NCBI RefSeq assembly: GCF_012971725.1
Contig: NZ_CP048833.1
Span: 4,960,001 to 5,024,000 of the forward strand
Length of the DNA: 64,000 nucleotides
Direction of reading: 5' to 3'
Source of the DNA: Pseudomonas multiresinivorans
Lineage (GTDB): Bacteria; Pseudomonadota; Gammaproteobacteria; Pseudomonadales; Pseudomonadaceae
Part shown: piece after piece, positions 32,429 to 41,550 of the stretch
Numbering within the stretch: the stretch's first letter is position 1
Layout: the number at the start of each line of letters is the position of its first letter
Translations under genes and position numbers: made by a program
The notes under the pieces: generated by a model
The model's input: only the letters and a program-made list of their open reading frames with translations
Told to the model about the DNA's origin: nothing
The model's database searches: none

Positions 32429-33853
32429 ATGCAAACCAAACTCCTGATCAACGGCCAGTTCGTTGCTGGCGAAGGCGCGAAGCTGGACGTCCTCAACCCC
32501 TCCACCGGCGAGGTGATCGGCCAGATCGCCGAAGCCAGCGAAGCCCAGGTGGATACCGCCGTGCGCGCCGCCAACGCCGCCTTCGACGGCTGGTCGCAGA
32601 CCGCGCCGAAGGACCGCGCCATGCTCCTGCTGCGCCTGGCCGACCGCATCGAGGAACACGCCGAGGAACTGGCCCGCCTGGAATCGGACAACTGCGGCAA
32701 GCCCTACGCCGCCGCGCTGAACGACGAAATCCCGGCGATTGCCGACGTGTTCCGCTTCTTCGCCGGTGCCTGCCGCGTGCTGCCCGGCTCCGCCGCCGGC
32801 GAGTACCTGCCCGGTTTCACCTCGATGATCCGCCGCGACCCGGTGGGCGTGGTCGCCTCCATCGCGCCCTGGAATTACCCACTGATGATGGCCGCGTGGA
32901 AGCTCGGCCCGGCGCTGGCTGCGGGCAACTGCGTGGTGCTCAAGCCTTCGGAGCAGACACCGCTGACCGCCCTGCGCGTGGCCGAATTTATCGCCGAGCT
33001 GTTCCCCGCCGGCGTGGTCAACCTGGTGTTCGGCCGCGGCCCGAGCGTGGGCGCGCCGCTGGTCAGCCACGACCTGGTGCGCATGGTCTCGCTGACCGGC
33101 TCGGTGGGCACCGGCAAGGCGATCATCAAGAGTGCCGCCGACAGCGTGAAACGCCTGCACATGGAGCTGGGCGGCAAGGCCCCGGTGATCGTCTTCGACG
33201 ACGCCGACCTGGAAGATGTGATCGCCGGCATCCGCACCTTCGGCTTCTACAACGCCGGGCAGGATTGCACCGCCGCCTGCCGCATCTATGCCGGCAAGAA
33301 GGTCTACGACAACTTCGTCGCCGATCTGGCCAGCGCAGTATCGAGCTTGAAGACCGGCCTGCAGAACGACCCGAATACCGAACTCGGCCCGCTGATCACC
33401 GCGGCCCAGCGCGACCGCGTCTCCGGCTTCGTCGAGCGCGCCAAGGCCAGCCCGCACATCCAGATCGCCACCGGCGGCAAGATGGTCAGCGGCAAGGGTT
33501 TCTTCTACGAACCCACGGTAGTGGCCAACGCCCAGCAGGACGACGAGATTGTCCGCCGCGAGGTGTTCGGCCCGGTGGTGTCGGTGACGCCGTTCAACGA
33601 TGCGGACGAGGCCGTGCGCTGGGCGAATGACTCCGACTACGGCCTCGCTTCGTCGGTATGGACCAAGGATGTCGGACGCGCGTCACGAGTCGCAGCGCGC
33701 CTGCAGTACGGCTGCACCTGGGTGAACACCCACTTCATGCTCTGCAGCGAAATGCCCCACGGCGGCTTCAAGCAGTCCGGCTATGGCAAGGATTTGTCGA
33801 TGTACGGCCTGGAGGACTACACCGTGGCGCGGCACATCATGTTCAAGCATTGA
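32429..33853 (+). CDS. patD: Gamma-aminobutyraldehyde dehydrogenase
   Basis: This 474-residue NAD-dependent aldehyde dehydrogenase is the YdcW/PatD type, which oxidises 4-aminobutyraldehyde (from putrescine) to GABA. The oxyanion Asn is in APWNYPLMM near residue 148, the general-base Glu in HMELGGKAP near residue 246, and the nucleophile is Cys280 (YNAGQDCTAA). ATG 32429 is preceded by AAGGAGGAG. In E. coli ydcSTUV and ydcW are also adjacent, so transporter and enzyme probably form one putrescine-use unit. Betaine aldehyde dehydrogenase is a related alternative but the context favours PatD. Confidence 0.92.
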   Translation: MQTKLLINGQFVAGEGAKLDVLNPSTGEVIGQIAEASEAQVDTAVRAANAAFDGWSQTAPKDRAMLLLRLADRIEEHAEELARLESDNCGKPYAAALNDEIPAIADVFRFFAGACRVLPGSAAGEYLPGFTSMIRRDPVGVVASIAPWNYPLMMAAWKLGPALAAGNCVVLKPSEQTPLTALRVAEFIAELFPAGVVNLVFGRGPSVGAPLVSHDLVRMVSLTGSVGTGKAIIKSAADSVKRLHMELGGKAPVIVFDDADLEDVIAGIRTFGFYNAGQDCTAACRIYAGKKVYDNFVADLASAVSSLKTGLQNDPNTELGPLITAAQRDRVSGFVERAKASPHIQIATGGKMVSGKGFFYEPTVVANAQQDDEIVRREVFGPVVSVTPFNDADEAVRWANDSDYGLASSVWTKDVGRASRVAARLQYGCTWVNTHFMLCSEMPHGGFKQSGYGKDLSMYGLEDYTVARHIMFKH

Positions 33854-33912
33854 GCCGCGGCACCGGCGTACAACCGCAAACGGTTGTACACCCCACGGCG
33901 TGAACCTGACCT

Positions 33913-33981
33913 GTAGGAGCGAGCTTGCTCGCGAACCCCAGCCCCGCAGCGGAGGTTGTTCGCGAGCAAGCTCGCTCCTAC
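33913..33981. repeat. REP pair (GTAGGAGCGAG type)
   Basis: This is an inverted pair between patD and the converging amidotransferase gene. Confidence 0.9.
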
Positions 33982-33996
33982 GAAAAGCCTGCCCCT

Positions 33997-34022
33997 GCGT
34001 GGGAGCGGACTCCGTCCGCGAT
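33997..34022. repeat. Single GCGGAC-type REP unit
   Basis: GTGGGAGCGGACTCCGTCC followed by GCGAT is a solitary unit of the family paired at 16694, placed next to the REP pair at 33913. Confidence 0.75.
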
Positions 34023-34050
34023 GTCCCACCGCCGCACCAAGATCGCCGGA

Positions 34051-34755
34051 TCAGATCAACCCGGCCAGCTTCAACCAATGACGGTAGAACCCTTCCGCCA
34101 CCTGGTTCATCGCCGCCACTCGCTGCGGCAGACCGTCGAGCATGACCGCCGCGCTTTCCTGGCTTGGCTGACTGGGATCGAGGTATTCCGGGAAACCGTT
34201 GACCCAATCGCTGACCAGTTCCTCGGTCATTTCCGGGTGGCCCTGCAGGCCGAGGATGCGATCGCCATAGCTGAAGCCCTGGTTCTCGCACCAGGGGCTG
34301 GACAGCAGGCGCATGGCGCCTTCGGGGATGTCGAAGGTATCGCCGTGCCACTGGTAGATCGGGAATTCGTCGGGCAGGTGCGCCAGCCATGGGCTCTGGC
34401 CTTCCTGGCGGCGCATCGGCTGCCAGCCCAGTTCGGTGTACGGCTGACGATGGATGTCCGCGCCCAGTGCCTTGGCCAGCAACTGACCGCCCAGGCAGTG
34501 GCCGATCATCGGTACGTCGCGTTCAATAAAGCGGCGGATTGCCGCGATTTCGTCGCGCAGCCATGGCAGGTCGTCGTTCACGCTCATCGGCCCGCCCATG
34601 ATGGCGACAGCCCTGGGCCGCTCCAGGTCGTAGCCTTGCAGCTCGCCCAGGTCGGCACGGCGGACGTCGAACGGCAATTGCAGACGGTCGAGCAGCACGC
34701 CCATATGGCCGGGCGGGCAGAAATCGACGTGGGTCAGGATCAGGATATCGGTCAT
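34051..34755 (-). CDS. GuaA-like class I glutamine amidotransferase
   Basis: This is a 234-residue single-domain amidotransferase with nucleophile Cys87 in MIGHCLGGQLLA and the His/Glu pair in LQGHPEMTEE near residue 180. The oxyanion loop is MGGPMSVND near residue 55. ATG 34755 has a perfect GGAGG five bases upstream; a GTG two codons earlier is less suitable. Although close to a putrescine operon, it lacks resemblance to PuuD gamma-glutamyl-GABA hydrolase, so I leave the substrate open. It is convergent with patD. Confidence 0.86.
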   Translation of the reverse strand: MTDILILTHVDFCPPGHMGVLLDRLQLPFDVRRADLGELQGYDLERPRAVAIMGGPMSVNDDLPWLRDEIAAIRRFIERDVPMIGHCLGGQLLAKALGADIHRQPYTELGWQPMRRQEGQSPWLAHLPDEFPIYQWHGDTFDIPEGAMRLLSSPWCENQGFSYGDRILGLQGHPEMTEELVSDWVNGFPEYLDPSQPSQESAAVMLDGLPQRVAAMNQVAEGFYRHWLKLAGLI

Positions 34756-34942
34756 GGTCACCTCCGCGCGGCAGTCTGCCGCATCAGTGGCGCCGGGGGA
34801 ACCGGGCGTGTCCGCAAGGTCCTTCTTGCATCGCCGCCTTTACCGACGTGAAGAAGCGCGCCGTCACTGCTGGCGACGGCGCGCTGTCTGGTTTCGCGGG
34901 TAGAAGATCGGCCGCCATGAAAGGCGGCTCAACGACGTGCTG

Positions 34943-35281
34943 CTAGCGCAGGGAAGTGACCTCCTGGGTCACGCCCCATCCATCGAGAATACCGCCCAGT
35001 GGCACCACGACCTCCTCAAGATCGTGTTCGAAATCACCGATGGCGGCGTGGGTGGCGAACATCACCTTGCTGATCTGCAGGCTCCAGCCGCCGTCATCGC
35101 GGGCTTCGACCTGGGTTCTCAGCGATTCGCCGCGAAACTGCCGGGCAGCTTTGCGGGCGTTCTGTTCATCGGAAAAGATGGCGAAAAAGTCGATGGGATG
35201 AATGCGTGCGAAATCAAAGCCACCTTCCTTCATCCGGCGCAACACGTTGACGCTGATATCCTCCGAGAGGGGCTTTTCCAT
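34943..35281 (-). CDS. RraB-like protein (ribonuclease E regulator family)
   Basis: This 112-residue acidic protein matches the RraB domain family: FDFARIHPIDFFAIFSDEQNA near the N-terminus and the C-terminal GGILDGWG segment, which corresponds to the conserved YDGWG of RraB. Founding members bind and modulate RNase E; direct evidence for this shorter pseudomonad form is not known to me. ATG 35281 has an exact AGGAGG eight bases upstream. It is separated from neighbours by about 190 bases on the left and 280 on the right, and is probably monocistronic. Confidence 0.75.
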   Translation of the reverse strand: MEKPLSEDISVNVLRRMKEGGFDFARIHPIDFFAIFSDEQNARKAARQFRGESLRTQVEARDDGGWSLQISKVMFATHAAIGDFEHDLEEVVVPLGGILDGWGVTQEVTSLR

Positions 35282-35327
35282 GGTACGCACCTCCTGTCGA
35301 GACGTTCAGAGTGTACTCCCCGCCAAC

Positions 35328-35352
35328 GAACGCGGCCCTGGCGGTCGCGTTC
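35328..35352. other. Hairpin GAACGCG / CGCGTTC
   Basis: A seven-base stem with an eleven-base loop lies upstream of the RraB-like gene, in a 277-base gap that shows no gene. It has no terminator tail. Confidence 0.4.
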
Positions 35353-35558
35353 CGGGCACTTCAGTGTGCCGCCAGGAAACGTCAAATGCCGCAACGTCCC
35401 CCGAAATGGTGGCCAACTCCGCCGAACGCGCCGAGCGGCGCAACGGAAATATACCGGCCACATTCCTCAGCGTAGCGTCTCGGCGCCCGACCTGCCGCTA
35501 CTTTGACGCTTTGCTCCGCTCGGCGGCGACAGGCGGCGGAAAGCGCAATCCCGCGGCA

Positions 35559-36242
35559 CTAGCCGCCCAGCGCGATGCACAGGCCCGTCATGACAACGCC
35601 AAGGGCCGTGAAGCCCAGCGCACCCGGCCAGGGGGAATCGCCGGACCAGCGGCTGAGCAGCCAGCCCAGGCCAAACAGCATGACCACACCGATGCCCTGG
35701 GCGATGCGCAGTGCCATCAGCTCGTCCGGCACCAGCCACAGCGGCAGGATCAGCGGCAGAGTGATACCGCTCACCAGCAGCACGATCAGCAACGCCGCCA
35801 GCCAGACAGCGGCACCGCCACCGCGCGGCTGACCGGTCCCCAGTTCCGAGGCCATCAGCCGCTGGCGCAGGTTCCAGAGCTCATCCGGATGGAGCACTGC
35901 CACCAGCCTGGGCGGCAGGAACTCGTCGAGCCCATCGCGGAAGTCGGTGTCACTCGAAACGCCCCGCAAAGCGCGCAACCGCCCGTGCTGGTGCACCTGC
36001 TCCACCCGCAGGCGCACCAGCAGCATCAGGGCATCCACCACGCCCCAGGCTACGTTGCAGCCCAACGCGGCGACGATCAGGTCCTGTCGGCTCGCACCGC
36101 CACTGGCGGCGGAGATCACCGAGATGATGGTCAGGGTCATGATCACCCCGTAGGTCATCTCGCTGATCCGGTCGAACGGTGTGGTGATGTCCTGCAGCAC
36201 TCGCTGCCAGACCGAGGGCTGGGGTTCGGGGATTCGCTGCAT
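35559..36242 (-). CDS. VIT/CCC1-like integral membrane protein
   Basis: This is a 227-residue protein with about five hydrophobic segments. Two follow an N-terminal amphipathic stretch (residues 30-46 and 56-78), a hydrophilic loop of some 70 residues comes next, and two or three segments lie at the C-terminus (VWLAALLIVLLVSG, VMLFGLGWLL, GALGFTALGVVMTG). The SEMTYGVIMTLTII opening resembles vacuolar-iron-transporter-like proteins, whose members move Fe2+ or Mn2+, but key metal residues are not clear. It lies 33 bases after the SDR gene on the same strand, possibly as the last gene of the monooxygenase operon. Confidence 0.6.
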   Translation of the reverse strand: MQRIPEPQPSVWQRVLQDITTPFDRISEMTYGVIMTLTIISVISAASGGASRQDLIVAALGCNVAWGVVDALMLLVRLRVEQVHQHGRLRALRGVSSDTDFRDGLDEFLPPRLVAVLHPDELWNLRQRLMASELGTGQPRGGGAAVWLAALLIVLLVSGITLPLILPLWLVPDELMALRIAQGIGVVMLFGLGWLLSRWSGDSPWPGALGFTALGVVMTGLCIALGG

Positions 36243-36275
36243 GGGACGGCCTCCTTCGCCGCCCCTGCAGTCTAC

Positions 36276-37037
36276 TCAGGCACGGCTGAGCCAGGCCATC
36301 ACCCAGCGGTTGATTGCCGGCGGCGACAGCTGGCCGGACCAGTACATGGCGCGGAACATCGCGCCAATGGGTCGGTGCACACCGCCACTCTGGGCCTGGC
36401 GCCAGGCGGCCTTGGCGATGTCCTCGGCCACCAGCGTCACCCCAAGGCGGCGCAGTACCGGCGGCTCGAAGGTCTGGCTGGCGACCATCGGCGTGCGTAC
36501 GAAAGGCGGCATCAGATCGGCGACACGGACGCCCAGTTCGCGCCACTCCAGCTCCAGCGCCTCGGTCAGCCCGCGGATGGCAAACTTCGAGGCCGAATAA
36601 CTGGCCATCTGCGGCACGCCATACAGCCCGGAAGCCGAGCCCATGTTCAGCACCTGCGCACCGGGCGTGCGCTTGAGGTACGGCAGCGCGGCATAACAAC
36701 AGTTGAGTACGCCCTGCACGTTAATGGCGATGATGCGGTTGTGCTCGGCGAGACTGATGTCTTCGAAACGCCCAAAGCGCAGGATGCCCGCGCAGTTGAA
36801 CAGCAGGCGCAGGTGGCCGCCGTTGGCTTCGGCGAACTCGTTCACCGCCGCCGTTACGGCCTCGGCATCGGTAACGTCCAGCGCTCTTTGCCATGCACCG
36901 CCCAGTTCGGCGGCGAGGTTCTCCAGCGGCTCGGGATTGAGGTCGATCAGACCGACGCGCCAGCCGTTGCGGCGGAAGAGCTTCGCGGTGGCAGCGCCGA
37001 TGCCCGAAGCGGCACCGCTGATCAGGATGGAGTTCAT
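36276..37037 (-). CDS. Short-chain dehydrogenase/reductase
   Basis: This is a 253-residue classical SDR. The cofactor motif is GAASGIGAATA near residue 8, NCAG is near residue 81, and the catalytic Ser-Tyr-Lys is seen as MGSASG ... YSASKFA near residue 146. Asp32 at the end of the second beta strand (LIDLN) suggests NAD preference. ATG 37037 overlaps the stop of the esterase gene by four bases. In the order monooxygenase, esterase, SDR it would oxidise an alcohol to the ketone substrate or process the product alcohol. Confidence 0.9.
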   Translation of the reverse strand: MNSILISGAASGIGAATAKLFRRNGWRVGLIDLNPEPLENLAAELGGAWQRALDVTDAEAVTAAVNEFAEANGGHLRLLFNCAGILRFGRFEDISLAEHNRIIAINVQGVLNCCYAALPYLKRTPGAQVLNMGSASGLYGVPQMASYSASKFAIRGLTEALELEWRELGVRVADLMPPFVRTPMVASQTFEPPVLRRLGVTLVAEDIAKAAWRQAQSGGVHRPIGAMFRAMYWSGQLSPPAINRWVMAWLSRA

Positions 37038-37981
37038 CGGCGTGCTCCCTGCAGATGGCCGGCGAGATAGTTGGCAACGTCCTGCAGCGCCCGGTCTGCG
37101 ACGTCCAGCAGGCCGGCGTGGGCCTGGAACACATGCCAGCAGCCGGGGAAACGTTGCAGGCTGACGCTCACGCCATGCCGCCGCGCAGCGTCGGCGAAGC
37201 GCAGGCTGTCGTTGCGCAGCACTTCATCCTCGCCGACCTGGATCAGCAACGGCGGCAAGCCGGTGAGATCGGCATGCAGCGGCGACAGTTGTGCGTCCGC
37301 GCGCGGCACGCCCGGCGGGCAGAACATTTCCATGGCGCTGTCCATCCAGGCGCGGGTGATCAGCGGGTCGCCGGCCGCTGGCGCGTGCAGATGCTCGGCG
37401 GAGAGATCGGTCACCGGCGAGAAGGTCACCAGCGCGCCCGGCACCGGCAACCCCTGGGCCTTCACCTCCAGCGCCAGTTGCAGGGTCAGGTGGCCCCCCG
37501 CGGAATCCCCGGCGACGGCGATGGCGGATGCCGGGATGCCTTTGTCCAGCAAGGCGCGGTAGGCCGCCACCGCGTCCTCGCGCTGGGCCGGGAAGCGGTG
37601 CTCCGGCGCCAGACGGTAATCGATCACCCACACCTCGGCCTGGCAGCGCCGCGCCAGGTTGGCGGTGATCGCCCGGTGGGTCGCCGGCGAGCCAATCAGA
37701 TAGGCACCGCCATGCAGGTAGAGGATCACCCTGCCCTCGCCGCCCCCATCGGGACGCCAGACCTCGGCCGGAACGCCGCCCAGCGTCGTCTGCTCACGAT
37801 GTACGCCGCGAGGCGTCAGGGTGGCGGCCGTCAGCCCGCGCAGCAATGCACGCTGAGCCTTCACCGGCAGCTGCGGGCCCATCAACCCGCGGAACAGCAG
37901 GTTGAGTGTGCCACGCAGGGTGGCGGTCAGGAGTTTCTGGCGGGTCGACAGCGGTACCACGGGTTCAACGGATGCAGTCAT
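37034..37981 (-). CDS. Alpha/beta hydrolase, hormone-sensitive lipase family (esterase)
   Basis: This is a 315-residue cytoplasmic carboxylesterase of the HSL type. The oxyanion HGGA motif is in LYLHGGAYLIG near residue 90, the nucleophile serine in AGDSAGGHL near residue 160, and the histidine in PGCWHVFQ near residue 284, with Asp in the GEDEVLRND region. It sits between a Baeyer-Villiger monooxygenase (17-base overlap) and an SDR (four-base overlap), so its natural substrate is probably the ester or lactone formed by the monooxygenase. Confidence 0.92.
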   Translation of the reverse strand: MTASVEPVVPLSTRQKLLTATLRGTLNLLFRGLMGPQLPVKAQRALLRGLTAATLTPRGVHREQTTLGGVPAEVWRPDGGGEGRVILYLHGGAYLIGSPATHRAITANLARRCQAEVWVIDYRLAPEHRFPAQREDAVAAYRALLDKGIPASAIAVAGDSAGGHLTLQLALEVKAQGLPVPGALVTFSPVTDLSAEHLHAPAAGDPLITRAWMDSAMEMFCPPGVPRADAQLSPLHADLTGLPPLLIQVGEDEVLRNDSLRFADAARRHGVSVSLQRFPGCWHVFQAHAGLLDVADRALQDVANYLAGHLQGARR

Positions 37982-39440
37982 AGTCGGCGAACTCCGGTTG
38001 GCGGGTCTGTTGGCGGTAACGGAAGGTGAAGCCCGGCCAGTTGACGGTGTTGCGGCCGCTTTCGGTCTTGTACCAGCTGCTGCAACCGCGCTCCCAGATG
38101 GTGTGCTGCAAGTCGTGCTGCAACTGGCGATTGAAGCCCTGCTGTACCTGCGGCTTGAGGTCCAGGTACTTCAGGCCCTCGCGCTGGATGCGTTGCAGGC
38201 AGCCGAGCACATAGGGGAACTGGCTCTCCAGCATGTAGATGATGGAGTTGTGCCCCAGGTTGGTGTTAGGTCCGTAGAGGATGAAGAAGTTGGGGAAACC
38301 GCTGACGCTGATGCCCTTGTAAGCCTCGGCGCCGTCGCTCCAGGCCTGGTTCAGCTCGCGCCCGGCCAGGCCGGTGATGCGCATCGGCGCGAGGAACTCG
38401 GTGGCGGCGAAGCCGGTGCCGTAGATGATGGTGTCCACCGGATGGCGCTGGCCATCACGGGTGACGATGGCGTCCTCGGTGACCTCACGGATGCCGGTAT
38501 CGACCAGCTTCACGTTGCTGCGCGCCAGCGCCGGGTAGTAGTCGTTGCTGATCAGGATGCGCTTGCAGCCCATGGGGTAATCCGGCTGCAGCCGCGCGCG
38601 CAGTTGCGGGTCGGCGATGCTCTTGCGCATGTGCAGGTGGAAGCTGATCCGCATGAATTTCATCATCGGCGGGAACACCGTGAAGGCCAGCGCCCGCGCC
38701 TCGTGTTGCACGTACTTCAGCCCACGATCCAGACGCTGCAGCCAGGGCTGGCGCGACTTGATGCGGCGCTCCCAGTCGGCGTAGGGGCGATCCGGCTTGG
38801 GAATCACGTAGGCGGCGCTGCGCTGGAACAGCAGCAACTCGGCGACTTTCGGCGCGATCTGCGGGACGAACTGGATGGCGCTGGCGCCGGTCCCGACCAC
38901 GGCTACGCGCTTCCCCTCCAGCGGCGCGCCGTGATCCCACTGCGCGGAATGGAAGGCCTTGCCCTGGAAGCGTTCGATGCCGGATAGCTTCGGGATCAAC
39001 GGGCGGCTCAGTTGGCCCAGGGCGCAGACCAGCGATTGCGCGCGCAGTTCTTCGCCATCGGCGCAGGTAACGCGCCACTCGCCGGCAGCCTCGTCGAAGT
39101 TTGCCTCGCGCACCTCGCAGTTGAAGTGGATGCGTTCGCGCAGGCGGTATTTATCGGCGCAGTGCCGCGCGTACTCGAGGATTTCCGCCTGGGGCGCGAA
39201 CTTGCGCGACCAGTCGGCCTTGGGTTCGAAGGAGAAGGAATACAGGTGCGAAGGCACGTCGCAGGCAGCGCCCGGATAGACGTTCTCGCGCCAGCAGCCG
39301 CCGACGTCGGCGGCCTTTTCGAGGATCAGGAAGTCGTCGATCCCGGCCTTTTGCAGGCGGATCGCCAACCCCAGGCCGGCGAAGCCGGCACCGATGATCA
39401 GCACGCGCGGGGCGGCCGATCGACGGGATGATGTTGTCAT
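37965..39440 (-). CDS. Baeyer-Villiger flavin monooxygenase
   Basis: This 491-residue FAD/NADPH enzyme inserts oxygen next to a ketone carbonyl. The FAD Rossmann motif is GAGFAGLG near residue 17, the Baeyer-Villiger fingerprint FxGxxxHxxxW is exact (Phe158 to Trp168, FQGKAFHSAQW), and the NADPH motif GTGASA is near residue 185. ATG 39440 begins MTTSSRRS. It is the first gene of an operon with an esterase and an SDR and is divergent from an AraC regulator. I recall the same gene set in P. aeruginosa. The ketone substrate, linear or cyclic, is unknown. Confidence 0.94.
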   Translation of the reverse strand: MTTSSRRSAAPRVLIIGAGFAGLGLAIRLQKAGIDDFLILEKAADVGGCWRENVYPGAACDVPSHLYSFSFEPKADWSRKFAPQAEILEYARHCADKYRLRERIHFNCEVREANFDEAAGEWRVTCADGEELRAQSLVCALGQLSRPLIPKLSGIERFQGKAFHSAQWDHGAPLEGKRVAVVGTGASAIQFVPQIAPKVAELLLFQRSAAYVIPKPDRPYADWERRIKSRQPWLQRLDRGLKYVQHEARALAFTVFPPMMKFMRISFHLHMRKSIADPQLRARLQPDYPMGCKRILISNDYYPALARSNVKLVDTGIREVTEDAIVTRDGQRHPVDTIIYGTGFAATEFLAPMRITGLAGRELNQAWSDGAEAYKGISVSGFPNFFILYGPNTNLGHNSIIYMLESQFPYVLGCLQRIQREGLKYLDLKPQVQQGFNRQLQHDLQHTIWERGCSSWYKTESGRNTVNWPGFTFRYRQQTRQPEFADYDCIR

Positions 39441-39523
39441 TGTTGTGCTCCCGGTTCTGATGTCCGCACAGCGGCGGATGACAACATCCTAGTGCGACTT
39501 CCCGCCACGGGTTATGGCATAGT

Positions 39524-39558
39524 CGGACAGAAAATTGTGACTTTCGGTCAGAGAAATT
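39524..39558. promoter_or_regulatory. Direct repeats likely bound by the AraC-type regulator
   Basis: CGGACAGAAA at 39524 and CGGTCAGAGAAA at 39545 are direct repeats exactly 21 bases apart, two helical turns. They lie in the divergent region between the monooxygenase and the AraC-family gene, the arrangement expected for an AraC-family operator. Confidence 0.55.
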
Positions 39559-39596
39559 TCTTTCCGCTCAACGATCCTTCACTGGAAGAGAACGTG

Positions 39597-40613
39597 ATGC
39601 CAGCCACCCCGCCCTGGTCGCCCCGACGCAGCGCCATCAGCGTGCAGCTCATGACTCAGTTCGCCCTCGACCACGGCATGACCCTGGAGCAATGCCTGGA
39701 CGGCACCGGCCTGGACATCGGCGTGCTCGCCGACCCCGGCGCGGAGGTCGAAGCGACGCAGGAGCTGGAGCTGGTGCGCAACATCAACCGGCACATCGGC
39801 CAGCGCCCCGGCATCGGGCTCAAGGCCGGCCTGCGCTATCACCTCAACACCTACGGCATCTGGGGCTTCGCAATGCTCAGCAGCTCGACCTTCCTCAGTG
39901 CCGCACACCTGGGCCTGCGCTACCTCGACCTGACCTATGCCTTCCACCGCATGACGCTGGAGGAACACGACGGCGAAGCGCACCTGCTGCTGGACGACAC
40001 GTCAGTGCCGGAAGACCTGCGCGACTTCCTCATCGACCGCGACGGCGGCGGCGTACTGCGCATCCAGCGCGACCTCACCAACCAGCCGCCGCCGATCCGC
40101 CAGGCGCTGTTCCGCCGCGAGGCGCCAGCCGACCTGCAGCCTTATATCGATGAACTGGGTGTGAAACCGCTGTTCGGCCAGACGGAAAACCGCATCGTCT
40201 TCGATAGCCGCATCCTCGAAATGCCGCTGCCGGGCGCCAACCCGGAAGTGGCGCGGCGCTGCGAGGAACAATGCCGCGCCCTGCTCGCCCGGCGCCAGGT
40301 ACGCACCGGGCTTTCCGGGCAGATTCGCGACCGCCTGCTGGGCACACCGGGGCGGCTGCCGGACATGGAGCAACTGGCGGGTGAGTTGCACATGACCTCG
40401 CGCACATTGCGGCGTCGGCTGGAAGGCGAAGGCAGCAGCTATCGCACGCTGCTCGACGAGGTGCGCCAGGCGCTGGCCGAGGAATTGCTGGCCACAGGGG
40501 CGATTCGTCTGGAGGAAATTGCCGAGCGGCTGGGGTACGGCGAGGTGTCGAACTTCATTCACGCCTTCCGCCGCTGGAAAGGCGTGACACCGGGGCGTTT
40601 CCGCCGCGGCTGA
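39597..40613 (+). CDS. AraC-family transcriptional regulator
   Basis: This is a 339-residue regulator with an N-terminal arabinose-binding-type (PF12625-like) domain, starting PWSPRRSAISVQLMTQFALDHG, and a C-terminal double helix-turn-helix (MEQLAGELHMTSRTLRRRLEG, then EEIAERLGYGEVSNFIHAFRR). It is divergent from the monooxygenase/esterase/SDR operon and therefore its likely activator. ATG 39597 is preceded by GGAAGAG; GTG 39594 is adjacent. Members of this subgroup usually respond to small hydrophobic compounds or fatty acids. Confidence 0.92.
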   Translation: MPATPPWSPRRSAISVQLMTQFALDHGMTLEQCLDGTGLDIGVLADPGAEVEATQELELVRNINRHIGQRPGIGLKAGLRYHLNTYGIWGFAMLSSSTFLSAAHLGLRYLDLTYAFHRMTLEEHDGEAHLLLDDTSVPEDLRDFLIDRDGGGVLRIQRDLTNQPPPIRQALFRREAPADLQPYIDELGVKPLFGQTENRIVFDSRILEMPLPGANPEVARRCEEQCRALLARRQVRTGLSGQIRDRLLGTPGRLPDMEQLAGELHMTSRTLRRRLEGEGSSYRTLLDEVRQALAEELLATGAIRLEEIAERLGYGEVSNFIHAFRRWKGVTPGRFRRG

Positions 40614-40633
40614 GCTGTCTCGAGAAGTGGAGC

Positions 40634-41419
40634 TTAGAAGACCAGCTTGTAGCCGATCATCGCCAGCATCACGGCCAGGCACGGTCGCAGGACTCCGTCC
40701 GGAATGCGCCCGGCCAGGTGGCTGCCGACGTAAATGCCCGGCAACGAGCCGATCAGCAGGTAGCCCAGCAGGCCCCAGTCCATGTTGCCCATGCTGGCGT
40801 GGCCGAGACCGGCGACCAGAGTCAGGGGCACGGCGTGGGCGATCTCGGTGCCCACCAGACGGCGGGTAGCGAGGAAGGGATAGAGGATGAACAACGCCAC
40901 CGTACCCAGGGCACCGGCGCCAATGGACGTCAGCGCAACCATGCCGCCGAGGATGGCGCCGGTGATCACGGTCAGGGTATTCAGCCGGGGGCCACTGAAG
41001 TGGAAGCTGTCACCGGCATGGCGCTGGGCGAAAGCCAGCACCTGCTTCTTGAACAGCACGGCCAGCGCAGTGAGCAGCAGCACGACGCCCAGGGCGTTCT
41101 TGATCACGGCGTTCATGGCCGCGGTATCGGTGTGCAGGCTGTGCAGGAACAGCAACGTCAACGCGGCAGCCGGGACGCTGCCCAGGGCCAGCCAGCCGGT
41201 GATGCGCCAGTCGATGTTGTCGTTCTTGCGATGAACCAGGACGCCGCCGGACTTGGTGATGGCGGCATAGAGCAGGTCGGTGCCTACCGCGGCGGCAGGG
41301 TTGATACCGAACCAGAGCAGGATGGGCGTCATCAGCGAACCGCCGCCGACACCGGTCATCCCAACGATAAAGCCTACGACAAGACCCGCGACTACAAACC
41401 CGATATTGCCGAAATCCAT
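40634..41419 (-). CDS. TauE/SafE-family membrane transporter
   Basis: This is a 261-residue inner-membrane protein with seven to eight hydrophobic segments and the family N-terminal repeat (VGFIVGMTGVGGGSLMTPILL), repeated in the second half (LGGMVALTSIGAGALGTVALFI). The TauE/SafE family exports sulfite or other small organic anions. It is convergent with the AraC-like gene and separated by only 20 bases. No sulfur gene is adjacent, so the substrate is open. Confidence 0.9.
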   Translation of the reverse strand: MDFGNIGFVVAGLVVGFIVGMTGVGGGSLMTPILLWFGINPAAAVGTDLLYAAITKSGGVLVHRKNDNIDWRITGWLALGSVPAAALTLLFLHSLHTDTAAMNAVIKNALGVVLLLTALAVLFKKQVLAFAQRHAGDSFHFSGPRLNTLTVITGAILGGMVALTSIGAGALGTVALFILYPFLATRRLVGTEIAHAVPLTLVAGLGHASMGNMDWGLLGYLLIGSLPGIYVGSHLAGRIPDGVLRPCLAVMLAMIGYKLVF

Positions 41420-41550
41420 CTACGCGTCCTGACTGGCGAAACTGATCACCTCGTGGTGTGGCCGGGAGGATACTGATTTTTCTTATAATCCATTAGACCG
41501 ATGTGGTCTTACTTTATAACTTCCTCTTGCTGCAGCGTAGCACTCTCCCT

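Noticed and set aside
34051..34755. PuuD-type gamma-glutamyl-GABA hydrolase linked to the putrescine operon
   Set aside because: The sequence is GuaA-like in its loops and the gene converges on patD, so there is no support for a puu pathway here.
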